A DNA stretch of 64,000 bases from JBASRP01 sp044866075 (GTDB taxonomy: Bacteria > Actinomycetota > AC-67), in assembly GCA_044866075.1 (NCBI GenBank), contig JBIOTQ010000115.1, positions 27,383-91,382 of the forward strand, given 5' to 3'. Each line of letters begins with the position of its first letter. Positions within the stretch are counted from its first letter, which is position 1. The translations under genes were made by a program, and so were the position numbers. Under the pieces are notes generated by a model. It searched no databases, was not told the origin of the DNA, and saw only the letters and a list, made by a program, of their open reading frames with translations. Shown here in pieces: positions 55,980-64,000 of this stretch.

Positions 55980-57426
55980 CGTCGAGCCTCGCTTCCGTGG
56001 GATCGGGTTCCGGCGCGAAGACGAGTCCGTGCGTCGTCTTCTCCCAGAACGAGGGGACGTTCAGCAGCTGAACGACCGCCTTCACCGCCGCGATCGACAT
56101 CATGACCCAATAGACGCAAGACGCGAGCGCGGAGAGGAGGAGCTCCGGCTTTCCGGCCGCGCGTGCGGCGATGACGTTCATGTAGAGGACCGCGAAGTTC
56201 CCGAGTGCCCAGCAGAGCAGCCCGAGGTAGTAGAGGGGCGCAGGGAAGAGGCTTTGGATGACCTGTGGCTTCCCCACGAACCACAGGATCGTGAGAGCCC
56301 AGAACAGCGGGTTGGAAAGCGCCAGGAGCGGGGTTCCGCCGATGAAGAGGTTGAAGCCCGTGAACCCGCGCGCACCGAGCTGGCGCCGCAGCAGCACGGG
56401 CCGCCGCATATGGACGAGCCATGTCTGGAGGTAGCCCTTGTACCAGCGAGACCGCTGCTTCACCCAGTTCACGAAGTCGCTGTTCGCCTCTTCGAGCGTC
56501 GTCGAGTCCAGCACGGCGGCCGTCCAGCCGCTCCGATAGAGCCGGATCCCGAGGTCGGCATCCTCGGTGACGTTGTAGGGATCCCACGCACCGGCACGGA
56601 CGAGAACCGCGCGACGGAAGTGGTTCGACGTTCCCCCGAGGGGGATCGGCCCGTCGCCGATGCCGGGAAGCAGCTGCGAGAACCACGAATCGTACTCCGC
56701 GGTGAACCAGCGCGTGATCACGTTTTGGTTCGCGTTGTGGTACGAGAGCTTCGCCTGCAGGCACGCGACCGAACCACCAACGCGCCGGAACGCGACGACC
56801 GCACGCCGTAGCTGCAGAGGATCCGGGCGGTCCTCCGCGTCGTAGATCGTGACGTACTCGCCGATCGCGGCCGCGAGCCCGTAATTGAGCGCCTTCGGCT
56901 TCGTCCGCGGCTCGGCCGCGGGCACGAGAACGATCTGGATATGCGGGCCGCGTCGCGCCGCTGACGCGACGCGGATGGTCTCGTCGTCATCCTCCTCGAG
57001 CAGGATCTTCACGTCGAGCCGGTTCTTTGGGTATTCGATCGCATCGATCGCCGCGATGACCTCGGCGATGACCTCGGGTTCGCGGTAGGCGGGGATCAGG
57101 ATGGAGTACAGAGGCAGCTCGTCATCCGCGACGGCCCGTGCGTCTTCGTCGCTGACCGAAACGACGCCCGGCCGGGCGAGGCCGCGGCGGAACAACGAGA
57201 CGCGGTAGGCGAGGCTGGCCGCGTAGACGAGCGTCGCCAGCGAGACGAGAACGACCCCGGTGAGTCGCGGCCGGAACAACAATCCGGCGACGAGCAACGC
57301 TCCCGACGCCGCTGCGATGGTTCGCTGGCGGTCGTCGAGCGTGCGCGCGGCCGACATCTCCGGGCTCCGGAGCCGCAGGCCGTCGACGGCTTCGGCCAGG
57401 CGGGACGGGACGTCGTGCCGCGTCAT
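55969..57426 (-). CDS. Processive family 2 glycosyltransferase (membrane)
   Basis: 485 residues. N-terminal membrane segment(s) (about 30-75), cytoplasmic GT2 domain with YSILIPAYREPEVI, the sugar-nucleotide DAEDRPDP (DxD), TEDADLGIRLYRSG (catalytic TED) and QRSRWYKGYLQT (Q-x-x-R-W of processive synthases), then about four C-terminal membrane spans. This is the cellulose/hyaluronan synthase-like layout; polymer unknown. The ATG overlaps the exosortase stop (ATGA). Confidence 0.9.
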   Translation of the reverse strand: MTRHDVPSRLAEAVDGLRLRSPEMSAARTLDDRQRTIAAASGALLVAGLLFRPRLTGVVLVSLATLVYAASLAYRVSLFRRGLARPGVVSVSDEDARAVADDELPLYSILIPAYREPEVIAEVIAAIDAIEYPKNRLDVKILLEEDDDETIRVASAARRGPHIQIVLVPAAEPRTKPKALNYGLAAAIGEYVTIYDAEDRPDPLQLRRAVVAFRRVGGSVACLQAKLSYHNANQNVITRWFTAEYDSWFSQLLPGIGDGPIPLGGTSNHFRRAVLVRAGAWDPYNVTEDADLGIRLYRSGWTAAVLDSTTLEEANSDFVNWVKQRSRWYKGYLQTWLVHMRRPVLLRRQLGARGFTGFNLFIGGTPLLALSNPLFWALTILWFVGKPQVIQSLFPAPLYYLGLLCWALGNFAVLYMNVIAARAAGKPELLLSALASCVYWVMMSIAAVKAVVQLLNVPSFWEKTTHGLVFAPEPDPTEARLDVAG

Positions 57427-59180
57427 GACCCGCTCTCCACCTGCTCGGCAAGGATCGTCTGCCCGAACCCGACGACGAAGTTCCGCGTGCGGACCAATTT
57501 CTCGCTGAGGCGCGCGGACGTGCCGCCGCGAAGCGCGTTGCTCAATCCGATGCCGAGACGCCGGGCCAAGCTCGGTTCGAGGGGCGGCGCCATGAGCGAC
57601 GCGTCGAGCGTGTCGATCATCATCACCACGACACGCTCGTAGCGGACGCCGCCGGGTGTGCGAACCGGCCAATGCCAGAACAGCGTGGTCCAGTTCGCAA
57701 GCCGGCCGGGGTCCAAGTACGACACGACGGTCCCCGTAACTCCTCCGCCGAGGTCCACCGTGCGCGTGTCGGTGATGCGATACCCGTGGAATCGGTAACA
57801 GGCCTCGAGACCGTACTGCGAGAAGGTGCGAAGGTTGGACGTCGATATGACGTCCACGAAGATCGGAGCGTTGGACCGGTAGGGCGTGATGGCGCCCGAG
57901 CGATCGTTCCACACGTACGTATACCGCCGCCAGGTCGAGTCGTCGCCGAAGTACCTTTTCGCCCACGGGTATTCGCCCGTGCGCGCCGAGAACCACCCGC
58001 GAACATGCGTGGGATGGCTGGTGAAGTCGGCCAGTCGCGGTGCGCCGAGATCGTCGGCCACGAGGTCGTACTCTTTGAGCCCCGCGTTTGCGACCCCGAG
58101 AAGGCTACCGGCGGCGAGCACGAGAGCGAGAGCGAACGCGGCGCGCGGAACGGCCGAAGAGCGGCGCGCCGGCCTGCGTGCGACGTCGGGAGCGGGAGGA
58201 GCGTCCTCCGGCCGTTCGTCGCGGGCGGGTTGCCGGGGATCCACCCCCGCCCGCGGAGTCGGCCAGGCGAAATGAAGCCCGAAGAGCCGCGCCGCAACGA
58301 TCATGCCGAGCACGCCGGCGTTGAAAGCCAGCAGTCCGACGAAGGGGTGGAACCCTTCGATGGCGACCTTCTCCCCCCAGCGCGAGCCGATCGCGAGGAT
58401 GAGAACGATGCGCCCCAGGTTCAGGAGCCACAGCAGGAGCATCCCGCTCACCAGCCAGACCGTCTTCGGCAGCCGGCGCCCGCGCGCCAACGCGGCGAAA
58501 GCGCCGCCGACGAGAAGGAAGCCCACCATCCCGTTCACGCCGGCGCATGCGGAGGCGATGCTCACGAGGAAGCCGCCCGAACCACGCGCCACCGAGAAAA
58601 GCGATCCGTCGCCGCCGGCCACGCGGTCGGCCACGGGGATGAAATGCAGAGCGCCGCCGACCGCCTCCGCCGTGAGACTCGTGAACCCCGAGAGCCAGCG
58701 GCCGATCAGAACGGTGTAGGGCAGCGGCCACGCCAGGATGAGGAACAGGATCGGAACGCGGAAACGCCACAGGGCCCGAACGCCGAACAAGATGGAGATC
58801 GAACCGGCCACGAAGATCGGTAGCGAGAGCAGATCCAGCCGCCAAGACCAGAAGAGCGACGACATACGAACGGGGAGGATGATCATCATCGCCAACGCGA
58901 TCGCGACGAGCGGCAAGCCGATGATGTAGTCGAGCTGCCGGTCGTGGATGTCCGGCTCCGCGCGACGACGTACGGCGACGAGCCCCGCCAACACGATGGA
59001 GATGACCGGAACGAGCCCCAGATACGCGAGAGGCGTGTCGGCGCCCAGGTTCTGCATCAGCGACGCCAGCGAGTAGTGATACGCGAGGGTCACGACGACA
59101 ACGAACGCCGCGATCCGCAGCACGAGTCGCCGGCGATCGGGCACGCCGGTCCATTCGCGAGCTGCCGCGATCGGGCTCAT
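57423..59180 (-). CDS. Exosortase with C-terminal EpsI-like extracytoplasmic domain
   Basis: 585 residues from the chosen ATG at 59180. Eight or more membrane spans in the first 310 residues carry the three exosortase/archaeosortase catalytic residues in the right order: Cys212 (SIASACAGVNGMVGF), Arg257 (LLNLGRIVLIL) and His278 (EGFHPFVGLLAFN). After a Pro/Arg-rich linker and one more span (about 345-365) comes a soluble domain of roughly 190 residues (YPWAKRYFGDDSTWRRYTYV, VVSYLDPGR) at the position of EpsI-like domains of other exosortases. It cleaves and transfers proteins bearing a C-terminal tripartite signal; the probable substrate is encoded next to it. Confidence 0.88.
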   Translation of the reverse strand: MSPIAAAREWTGVPDRRRLVLRIAAFVVVVTLAYHYSLASLMQNLGADTPLAYLGLVPVISIVLAGLVAVRRRAEPDIHDRQLDYIIGLPLVAIALAMMIILPVRMSSLFWSWRLDLLSLPIFVAGSISILFGVRALWRFRVPILFLILAWPLPYTVLIGRWLSGFTSLTAEAVGGALHFIPVADRVAGGDGSLFSVARGSGGFLVSIASACAGVNGMVGFLLVGGAFAALARGRRLPKTVWLVSGMLLLWLLNLGRIVLILAIGSRWGEKVAIEGFHPFVGLLAFNAGVLGMIVAARLFGLHFAWPTPRAGVDPRQPARDERPEDAPPAPDVARRPARRSSAVPRAAFALALVLAAGSLLGVANAGLKEYDLVADDLGAPRLADFTSHPTHVRGWFSARTGEYPWAKRYFGDDSTWRRYTYVWNDRSGAITPYRSNAPIFVDVISTSNLRTFSQYGLEACYRFHGYRITDTRTVDLGGGVTGTVVSYLDPGRLANWTTLFWHWPVRTPGGVRYERVVVMMIDTLDASLMAPPLEPSLARRLGIGLSNALRGGTSARLSEKLVRTRNFVVGFGQTILAEQVESGS

Positions 59181-59221
59181 CGCCGCGTCCCTCGCTCTCG
59201 CCGTGAGCGGTCCTCCGGCGC

Positions 59222-60001
59222 CTAGTGAGCCATCCGGCCCCGTCGCCGCCGCGCGATCCACAGGTAACCGCCGAACAAGATGAGCGCCGACACCGGCATC
59301 AGGATCGCGAGCGCGACCTCAGGTATCACGACGTTCGGACCCTGAACCTCGCAGCGCGATTGCGAGATGATGATGTCGCCGGTGACGAGAGGATTGTCGA
59401 ACACGACGTGGATCGCGTTGACCGTGATACTCGTGTTGCCTTCCTCCGTTCCCCGCTGGCTCGACGTGATCTGTTCGTTCAGTCGGACCTCGCCGCCCGG
59501 GATGGGGATCACCGTGTTCGGTGGCGGCTCGAGAGCGCCACCCTCGCCGCCGATCTCCAGGCTGGCCAAGGACGCAGTCCCGGTTGACCCGGTCGATTCA
59601 GAGCGACACTCGCTGTGCACGGCCGTCGCCTCGACCGCCGGAGCGTCTTCGGGCCCGATGCGTACGTTGGCGACATCGGCGGAGCTCTCCACGAATCCCG
59701 CGGGGCCCAGGGCCCCCTCCGTCGAGACCTGGAGAACCTGAGCAAGGAGCGCGTCCGGCAGATCCACCTCGGCGAGGTTGTCGGTGAACGGCCCTCCTCC
59801 CTGGCCGTTCGCCGGCAGGGCGACCACCGGGGTCGGTCCCGACGTTACTGCGATGCCGGCGAGGACGATGTCCACCTCCTCGCCGAACGCGCCGCCGCGA
59901 GTGAAGTTGACGTCCGCGGCCGCGGGACTCGCGAGCATCATCACGAGGACCACGGCCGTGACGGCGACCGTGGCGAGACGGAAACGAGCGATCCGGGTCA
60001 T
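59222..60001 (-). CDS. Secreted choice-of-anchor P-like protein with IPE-CTERM sorting signal
   Basis: 259 residues. Strong GGAGGGGAGGGGATC before the ATG; signal peptide MTRIARFRLATVAVTAVVLV ending at PAAA. The mature domain (NFTRGGAFGEEVDIVLAG; ...ESSADVANVRIG) resembles choice-of-anchor P family proteins, which are known with different anchors in different hosts. The tail is tripartite: IPE at residues 226-228, a hydrophobic span, and ARRRRGR, the layout of PEP-CTERM-type signals, although with Val instead of Pro after PE. It lies 41 bp before the exosortase, which makes it the likely cognate substrate. Confidence 0.85.
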   Translation of the reverse strand: MTRIARFRLATVAVTAVVLVMMLASPAAADVNFTRGGAFGEEVDIVLAGIAVTSGPTPVVALPANGQGGGPFTDNLAEVDLPDALLAQVLQVSTEGALGPAGFVESSADVANVRIGPEDAPAVEATAVHSECRSESTGSTGTASLASLEIGGEGGALEPPPNTVIPIPGGEVRLNEQITSSQRGTEEGNTSITVNAIHVVFDNPLVTGDIIISQSRCEVQGPNVVIPEVALAILMPVSALILFGGYLWIARRRRGRMAH

Positions 60002-60179
60002 GATCCCCTCCCCTCCTTCGGGCTCGAACGAACCCGAACGCGGGGGGGCGTCGCACAGCTCACGGCTGTAGCTCAACCAGCGGCCCCGCCCCCAACCCCC
60101 GCCGGGGTGGCCGCTCACTCCGTGACGCCTCCCCGCCACCGCTTGTACTGGTGAACAGCCGGTCACTGAGCGCAGGGAG

Positions 60180-60209
60180 ATTCAACGCTTTTGTTAAAGA
60201 AAGAGTCAA
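60180..60209 (-). promoter_or_regulatory. Candidate promoter of the exosortase locus
   Basis: Minus-strand TTGACT (60204-60209), 18-bp spacer, TTGAAT (60180-60185). It lies in a 258-bp gap that is otherwise empty apart from an AT-rich patch, and would give a 5' leader of about 170 nt to the IPE-CTERM gene. Confidence 0.5.
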
Positions 60210-60259
60210 GAAGGAAAATTGCCCCCTCTTGGCGAAGCTTGTCCGGCTTCGCGGACGGG

Positions 60260-60673
60260 TCAGGCGACGGAGAGGAGCTTCTGGAGCCGGATCAGCAGCT
60301 TGGGTTTGGTGACCATGCCGCGCACCTTCAGTTCGCGGCGGAACATCTTGGCGACCACCGCCCGGCCGTCGGCCGTTCCGACGTCGGGCATGCCGAAGCG
60401 CAGCGGAACCGTCGACATGCCCATCAGGGTGTCGGCGTCCGTGTCGACGTCGAGGTCCGCTTTCGGGAACGGACGCGCCCGGACGAAGAGCTGGCCGCCG
60501 CGGAACTCCATGCCGACGGCGACCTCGGCGTCCCGGGCGCGCAAGTTGACCTTGCCGACGACGCCCTCGAGGAGCTTCGCGCGATGGGGGTTGGCTTCGA
60601 TGTTCCCGCGGACGAGGTCCGCGAGCATCACCCCGAGGCCTTCGACGTCGGAGTCGACGACGACCAGGCTCAC
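60260..60673 (-). CDS. SCP2 sterol-transfer family protein A
   Basis: 137 residues with the SCP2 fold pattern: an N-terminal helix (LADLVRGNIEANPHRAKLLEGV), strands KVNLRARDAEVAVGMEFRGGQLFVR (in part), DLDVDTDADTLMGM and a C-terminal helix after VRGMVTKPKLLIRLQKLL. Such proteins bind lipids or acyl-CoA. The GTG start is 4 bp after the next SCP2-like gene, without its own ribosome-binding site, so it is likely translationally coupled. Confidence 0.82.
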   Translation of the reverse strand: MSLVVVDSDVEGLGVMLADLVRGNIEANPHRAKLLEGVVGKVNLRARDAEVAVGMEFRGGQLFVRARPFPKADLDVDTDADTLMGMSTVPLRFGMPDVGTADGRAVVAKMFRRELKVRGMVTKPKLLIRLQKLLSVA

Positions 60674-60677
60674 GCGA

Positions 60678-61100
60678 TCAGTTGTCGTCGACGAACTCGG
60701 TCTGCACAGACCCCGCGATGTTGACGAGTTCGTTCGCGGCCTTCACGTAGCGCACGATGGTCGGCAGGTCGCCCTTCAGCTTGAGCTTCCCCTGCATCAT
60801 GCCCTTGATGGGATCGAGCTCCTTCGAGATGACCTGCTTCCACCGGGAGTAGGGCGCGCGGATGATGAACTTCGCCTTCTCGCCTTCCTCGGCGGGGACG
60901 TCGTACTTGTAGCCCCGGCACTTCCCGTGCCACAGATCGACCCACGTCCAGACGTCCGCGGCGACGCCCTTGTCGGGCTCGGCTTCGAAGACGTAACAGA
61001 GGTCGCCCTCCCAGGTTGCGGCGGCCTCCTCGTATTCCTTGGAGGAGTTGATCTTGTCGACGTACTCCTTCAGCCACGCTTCGCTCGGAAAGAGCGCCAC
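60678..61100 (-). CDS. SCP2 sterol-transfer family protein B
   Basis: 140 residues, SCP2 domain: LFPSEAWLKEYVDKINSSKEY at the start, the W-rich strand DVWTWVDLWHGKC, FIIRAPYSRWKQV, and DPIKGMMQGKLKLKGDLPTIVRYVKAANEL, the closing helix-strand signature. Lipid binding is expected, the ligand is unknown. Forms a two-gene unit with SCP2 protein A; the sequences are related but distinct in the central strands. Confidence 0.87.
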   Translation of the reverse strand: MALFPSEAWLKEYVDKINSSKEYEEAAATWEGDLCYVFEAEPDKGVAADVWTWVDLWHGKCRGYKYDVPAEEGEKAKFIIRAPYSRWKQVISKELDPIKGMMQGKLKLKGDLPTIVRYVKAANELVNIAGSVQTEFVDDN

Positions 61101-61185
61101 GTCCCCACCTCCCAGATGTTCCTGTCCTTGTTGTCCCGGCCCGATTGAACCACAGGCGCGCGGGGTCGCGCGAAGCGAAGGGGCG

Positions 61186-61974
61186 CTAGAGCGTCAGGAG
61201 GATGATCAGGCTGATGCCGTTGAAGAACGCGTGCGCGGCGATCGTGGCGGCCAGCGAGTTCCGGCGCTGGAAGAGGAACGCGAGGATGATCCCGAGGGGG
61301 AAGATCCCGAGTATCAGAAGCGGGTGGCCGTGAGCCAGCGCGAAGAAGAGGGCGGAGAGGACGGTCGCCTGCGGAACGCCCCGCCATTTCCGGAGCGCTT
61401 GATAGAGGAAGCCCCGGAAGAACAGTTCCTCCGCGATCGGCGCCACGACCACCACGGCGAGGGCGGCCAGCGCGACCCGGCCGCCGCTCAACGACTGGGG
61501 CAGTTGCTCGGGCTGCTCCACCTCCTTGTTGGAAACCGCGCGGTACAGAGAGATGACGAGATTGCTGGCCGCCGCACTCGCGCCGAGACCGAGAAGCGCG
61601 GCGAGGAAACCCGAGCCGACGTCCTCGAGCCTGACGTTCCACCCGAGGGCCTTCAAGCCCACACGGTGCCGCAGCTTCACCCACAGCAGCACCCACACGC
61701 CAAGGTTGGCCTCGATGATGATCGTGACCACGAGCTGGAGCGTGTCGCGGTCCTCGATGGTGGATGCGGCCAGCGCCGAAAAGAACAGGCCGCTCAGGAT
61801 CGAGAGGAGCAGGATCAAGAGACCTTCCCGCGCGCGCCAGGGGACCTGGGTGTCCTCCGGCGCCTGCATGGGCGTCGGAAGAGGTGGAACCGGGGGCGGG
61901 GGTGGCGGGGCCTGCGGCACCTGCCACGGAGGTCGCTGCGGCGGCTGCGGATCGCGCGGCGGGATGTCGGTCAT
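61186..61974 (-). CDS. CPBP family intramembrane metalloprotease
   Basis: 262 residues. An N-terminal Pro-rich cytoplasmic tail of about 50 residues, then about eight membrane spans with the CPBP (Abi/CAAX) signature: EELFFRGFLYQALRKW (EExxxR), FFALAHG (FxxxH) and AHAFFNGISL (HxxxN). The product is a Rce1-like endoprotease; the substrate is unknown, and some members confer bacteriocin self-immunity. The start at ATG 61974 is favoured over a longer frame that would overlap murA. Confidence 0.85.
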   Translation of the reverse strand: MTDIPPRDPQPPQRPPWQVPQAPPPPPPVPPLPTPMQAPEDTQVPWRAREGLLILLLSILSGLFFSALAASTIEDRDTLQLVVTIIIEANLGVWVLLWVKLRHRVGLKALGWNVRLEDVGSGFLAALLGLGASAAASNLVISLYRAVSNKEVEQPEQLPQSLSGGRVALAALAVVVVAPIAEELFFRGFLYQALRKWRGVPQATVLSALFFALAHGHPLLILGIFPLGIILAFLFQRRNSLAATIAAHAFFNGISLIILLTL

Positions 61975-62023
61975 CGCGTTCGGAATGGTCTCCCGGCGTG
62001 CGGCGCTTGCCGACGCGGAGCCG

Positions 62024-63283
62024 TCACGCGCGCCTGATCTGCGCGCCGAGCCCGGCGAGCTTCCACTCGAAACCTTCGTAGCCACGGTCGATGTAGCCGA
62101 CGCCGGTCACGTCGCTCTCCCCCGCGGCGGCCAGGCCCGCGATGACGAGGGCAGCCCCCGCGCGGATGTCCGGCGCGTGCACCTGCGCCGCCTGGAGGCC
62201 GGGCCGGCCGCGGATCACCGCGTGATGACCCTCGGTGCGGATGTCGGCGCCCATGCGGATCAGCTCGTCCACGAACATGAACCGGCTTTCGAACACGTTC
62301 TCGGTCGCGATGCTCGTCCCGTCGGCCGTCGCCAGCATAACCATCATCTGCGGCTGCAGGTCCGTCGGGAACCCCGGGTACGGAAGGGTCACGAAATCGA
62401 CGGGCTGCGGCCGCTCCGCCGCCGTCACGCGGATGCTCGACATGCCGGCGTCGACCGTCACCCCGGCGTCGGACAGCTTGGCGAGGACGAGGTCGAGACC
62501 GTTCGGATCGACGTCGGTCACGGTCACGTCGCCGCGCGTCGCCGCGCCGGCCAGCAGGAACGTGCCGGCCTCGATCCGGTCGCCGATCACGCGGTGATCG
62601 GCCGGGTGCAGCTCGGCCACGCCGGTGATCTCGATCGTCGGCGTCCCGGCGCCCGCGATCTGGGCTCCCATCGCGATCAGGAAGCGCGCCAAGTCCTGGA
62701 TCTCGGGCTCGCGCGCCGCGTTCTCGACGAGCGTCGTCCCCTTCGCCAGCGAGGCCGCCATCAGAAGGTTCTCCGTGGCGCCCACCGACGGAAAGTCGAG
62801 CGAGATCTGCGCGGCGCGCAGGCCGTCGCAGCGCGCGTCGAGATAGCCGTGGTCGAACGAGATCTCGGCGCCCATCCGCTCGAGTCCGCGCAGGTGCAGG
62901 TCGATCTTGCGCGAGCCGATGTTGCATCCGCCGGGCATCGCGACCCGGGCCCCGCCGGTGCGCGCCAGCAGCGGCCCGAGCACGATGATCGACGCGCGCA
63001 TCGCGCGCACGAGGTCGTACGGCGCCTCGGTCGCGAGCGCGTCTGGAACCGTGATGGTGCACGCGTCGCCATCGAACCCGGCGTGCGCCCCAAGGCGGCC
63101 GAGCACCTTGCGCATCGTCTCCACGTCGGCGATGCGCGGAACTCGTTCGAGACGATATGTCCCCGGCGCGAGCAGCGTCGCCGCCATGATCTTCAGCGCG
63201 GAGTTCTTCGCGCCGCCGCCCGCGACGGTGCCGTGCAGCGGCGTGCCCCCGGTGATGAGGAACCGCTCCATAGTGGCGGACAT
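62024..63283 (-). CDS. murA: UDP-N-acetylglucosamine 1-carboxyvinyltransferase
   Basis: Adds enolpyruvate from PEP to UDP-GlcNAc, the first committed peptidoglycan step. 419 residues: [27 protein letters not shown] start, the catalytic-site loop with Cys in [18 protein letters not shown] (target of fosfomycin), and [25 protein letters not shown] precedes the ATG at 63283; an internal ATG at MERF is possible. It follows atpD-atpC, the usual actinobacterial order. Confidence 0.97.
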   Translation of the reverse strand: MSATMERFLITGGTPLHGTVAGGGAKNSALKIMAATLLAPGTYRLERVPRIADVETMRKVLGRLGAHAGFDGDACTITVPDALATEAPYDLVRAMRASIIVLGPLLARTGGARVAMPGGCNIGSRKIDLHLRGLERMGAEISFDHGYLDARCDGLRAAQISLDFPSVGATENLLMAASLAKGTTLVENAAREPEIQDLARFLIAMGAQIAGAGTPTIEITGVAELHPADHRVIGDRIEAGTFLLAGAATRGDVTVTDVDPNGLDLVLAKLSDAGVTVDAGMSSIRVTAAERPQPVDFVTLPYPGFPTDLQPQMMVMLATADGTSIATENVFESRFMFVDELIRMGADIRTEGHHAVIRGRPGLQAAQVHAPDIRAGAALVIAGLAAAGESDVTGVGYIDRGYEGFEWKLAGLGAQIRRA

Positions 63284-63320
63284 GGTACTCCCGGTGGGGA
63301 TTATTCCTCGGAGGGTCGCG

Positions 63321-63712
63321 CTACATGCGCGCGACGGCTTGCACCATCTCGGCGCGCGCCAGCTGCCGCTTCACGTCCTCGGCTTCCGCCTCCGCGGCGA
63401 GACGCTGCCTCAGCTCGGCGATCTCGGATTCGGTCTGACCGACGTCGATCTCGCTCGGCAGGATCGCGTACTCCGCAAGCACGATCACCTGATCGCGCGA
63501 CACCTGGAGGAAACCGCCGTCGATCGCGATCACGTCGCGCCGGTTGCCCTCGCGCACGAGCGTCAGCGGGCCGATCCCGAGCGCGATCAGGAGCGGCGCG
63601 TGGCCGGTCATGATCCCCACGTCACCCTCGATGCCGTGAGCGATCACGAGCGTCGCGTCGTCGCAGACGACGACCTCGCGCTCCGGTGTGACGATCTGGA
63701 CGGTGAGAGGCA

Positions 63713-63713
<1 letters not shown>
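63321..63713 (-). CDS. atpC: ATP synthase F1 epsilon subunit
   Basis: 130 residues: the N-terminal beta-sandwich ([42 protein letters not shown]) with the typical MTGHAPLL turn, then the two-helix C-terminal domain ([19 protein letters not shown]). It is part of the central stalk of F1 and regulates ATPase activity. The GTG start overlaps the atpD stop by 1 nt. Confidence 0.95.

Positions 63714-64000
<287 letters not shown>

Noticed and set aside
61526..63613. 695-codon plus-strand frame across the CPBP protease, murA and atpC
   Set aside because: Antisense shadow of three well-supported minus-strand genes.

Overview
The window is high-GC, gene-dense bacterial chromosome and looks like an uncultured member of the Actinomycetota. 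Supporting evidence: a homodimeric pyruvate dehydrogenase E1 (AceE type), an NADPH:F420 reductase-like protein, frequent GTG starts with 4-nt ATGA/GTGA overlaps, an atpD-atpC-murA order, an LPGTG-anchored protein, and a gene order matching my recollection of Mycobacterium tuberculosis Rv2996c-Rv3039c (serA, ilvC-ilvN-ilvB, gatB-gatA-gatC, ligA, mnmA, iscS, then the Rv3030-Rv3032 polysaccharide genes, Rv3034c, Rv3038c, echA17), with the same relative orientations. I saw no rRNA, tRNA, CRISPR array, transposase, integrase or phage gene, so this is core chromosome rather than an island.

Layout. 1-7.1 kb: the 3' part of aceE, a CPA2 antiporter, a lipoprotein-type dienelactone hydrolase and a large sortase-anchored surface protein. 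7.1-21.5 kb: amino-acid biosynthesis on the minus strand (leuA; a class V aminotransferase with serA; an isochorismatase-family gene with ilvB-ilvN-ilvC; ilvD). A GntR regulator/membrane protein pair with its own operator lies just upstream of the ilv operon. leuA and the ilv operon each have a promoter, a short leader ending in branched-chain codons, a leader hairpin and a terminator with identical 9-bp arms: a duplicated attenuation device. 21.6-24.4 kb: membrane proteins, including a tandem paralogue pair. 24.5-32.6 kb: the minus-strand operon iscS-mnmA-(66 aa)-ligA-gatC-gatA-(membrane)-gatB.

32.6-38.2 kb: two large secreted wall or surface proteins and a degenerate PaaK-like adenylating enzyme. 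38.3-45.5 kb: a methyltransferase, GH57 branching enzyme, GT4 glucosyltransferase, hexapeptide acyltransferase, second methyltransferase and enoyl-CoA hydratase, resembling the mycobacterial methylglucose lipopolysaccharide locus, with a DUF3152 metzincin-like protein inserted. 45.5-52.8 kb: small proteins, methylmalonyl-CoA mutase large subunit with MeaB, a UbiE/MenG methyltransferase next to a membrane protein, and the F420 reductase.

53.0-61.1 kb is the most distinctive region. An exosortase fused to a C-terminal extracytoplasmic domain lies next to a secreted protein ending in an IPE/hydrophobic/poly-Arg sorting tail. It is followed by a processive GT2, a GT-C membrane glycosyltransferase and a convergent secreted GH5-like hydrolase: a plausible exosortase anchoring and exopolysaccharide system in an actinobacterium. 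61.1-64 kb holds two SCP2-domain proteins, a CPBP protease, murA, atpC and the 3' end of atpD.
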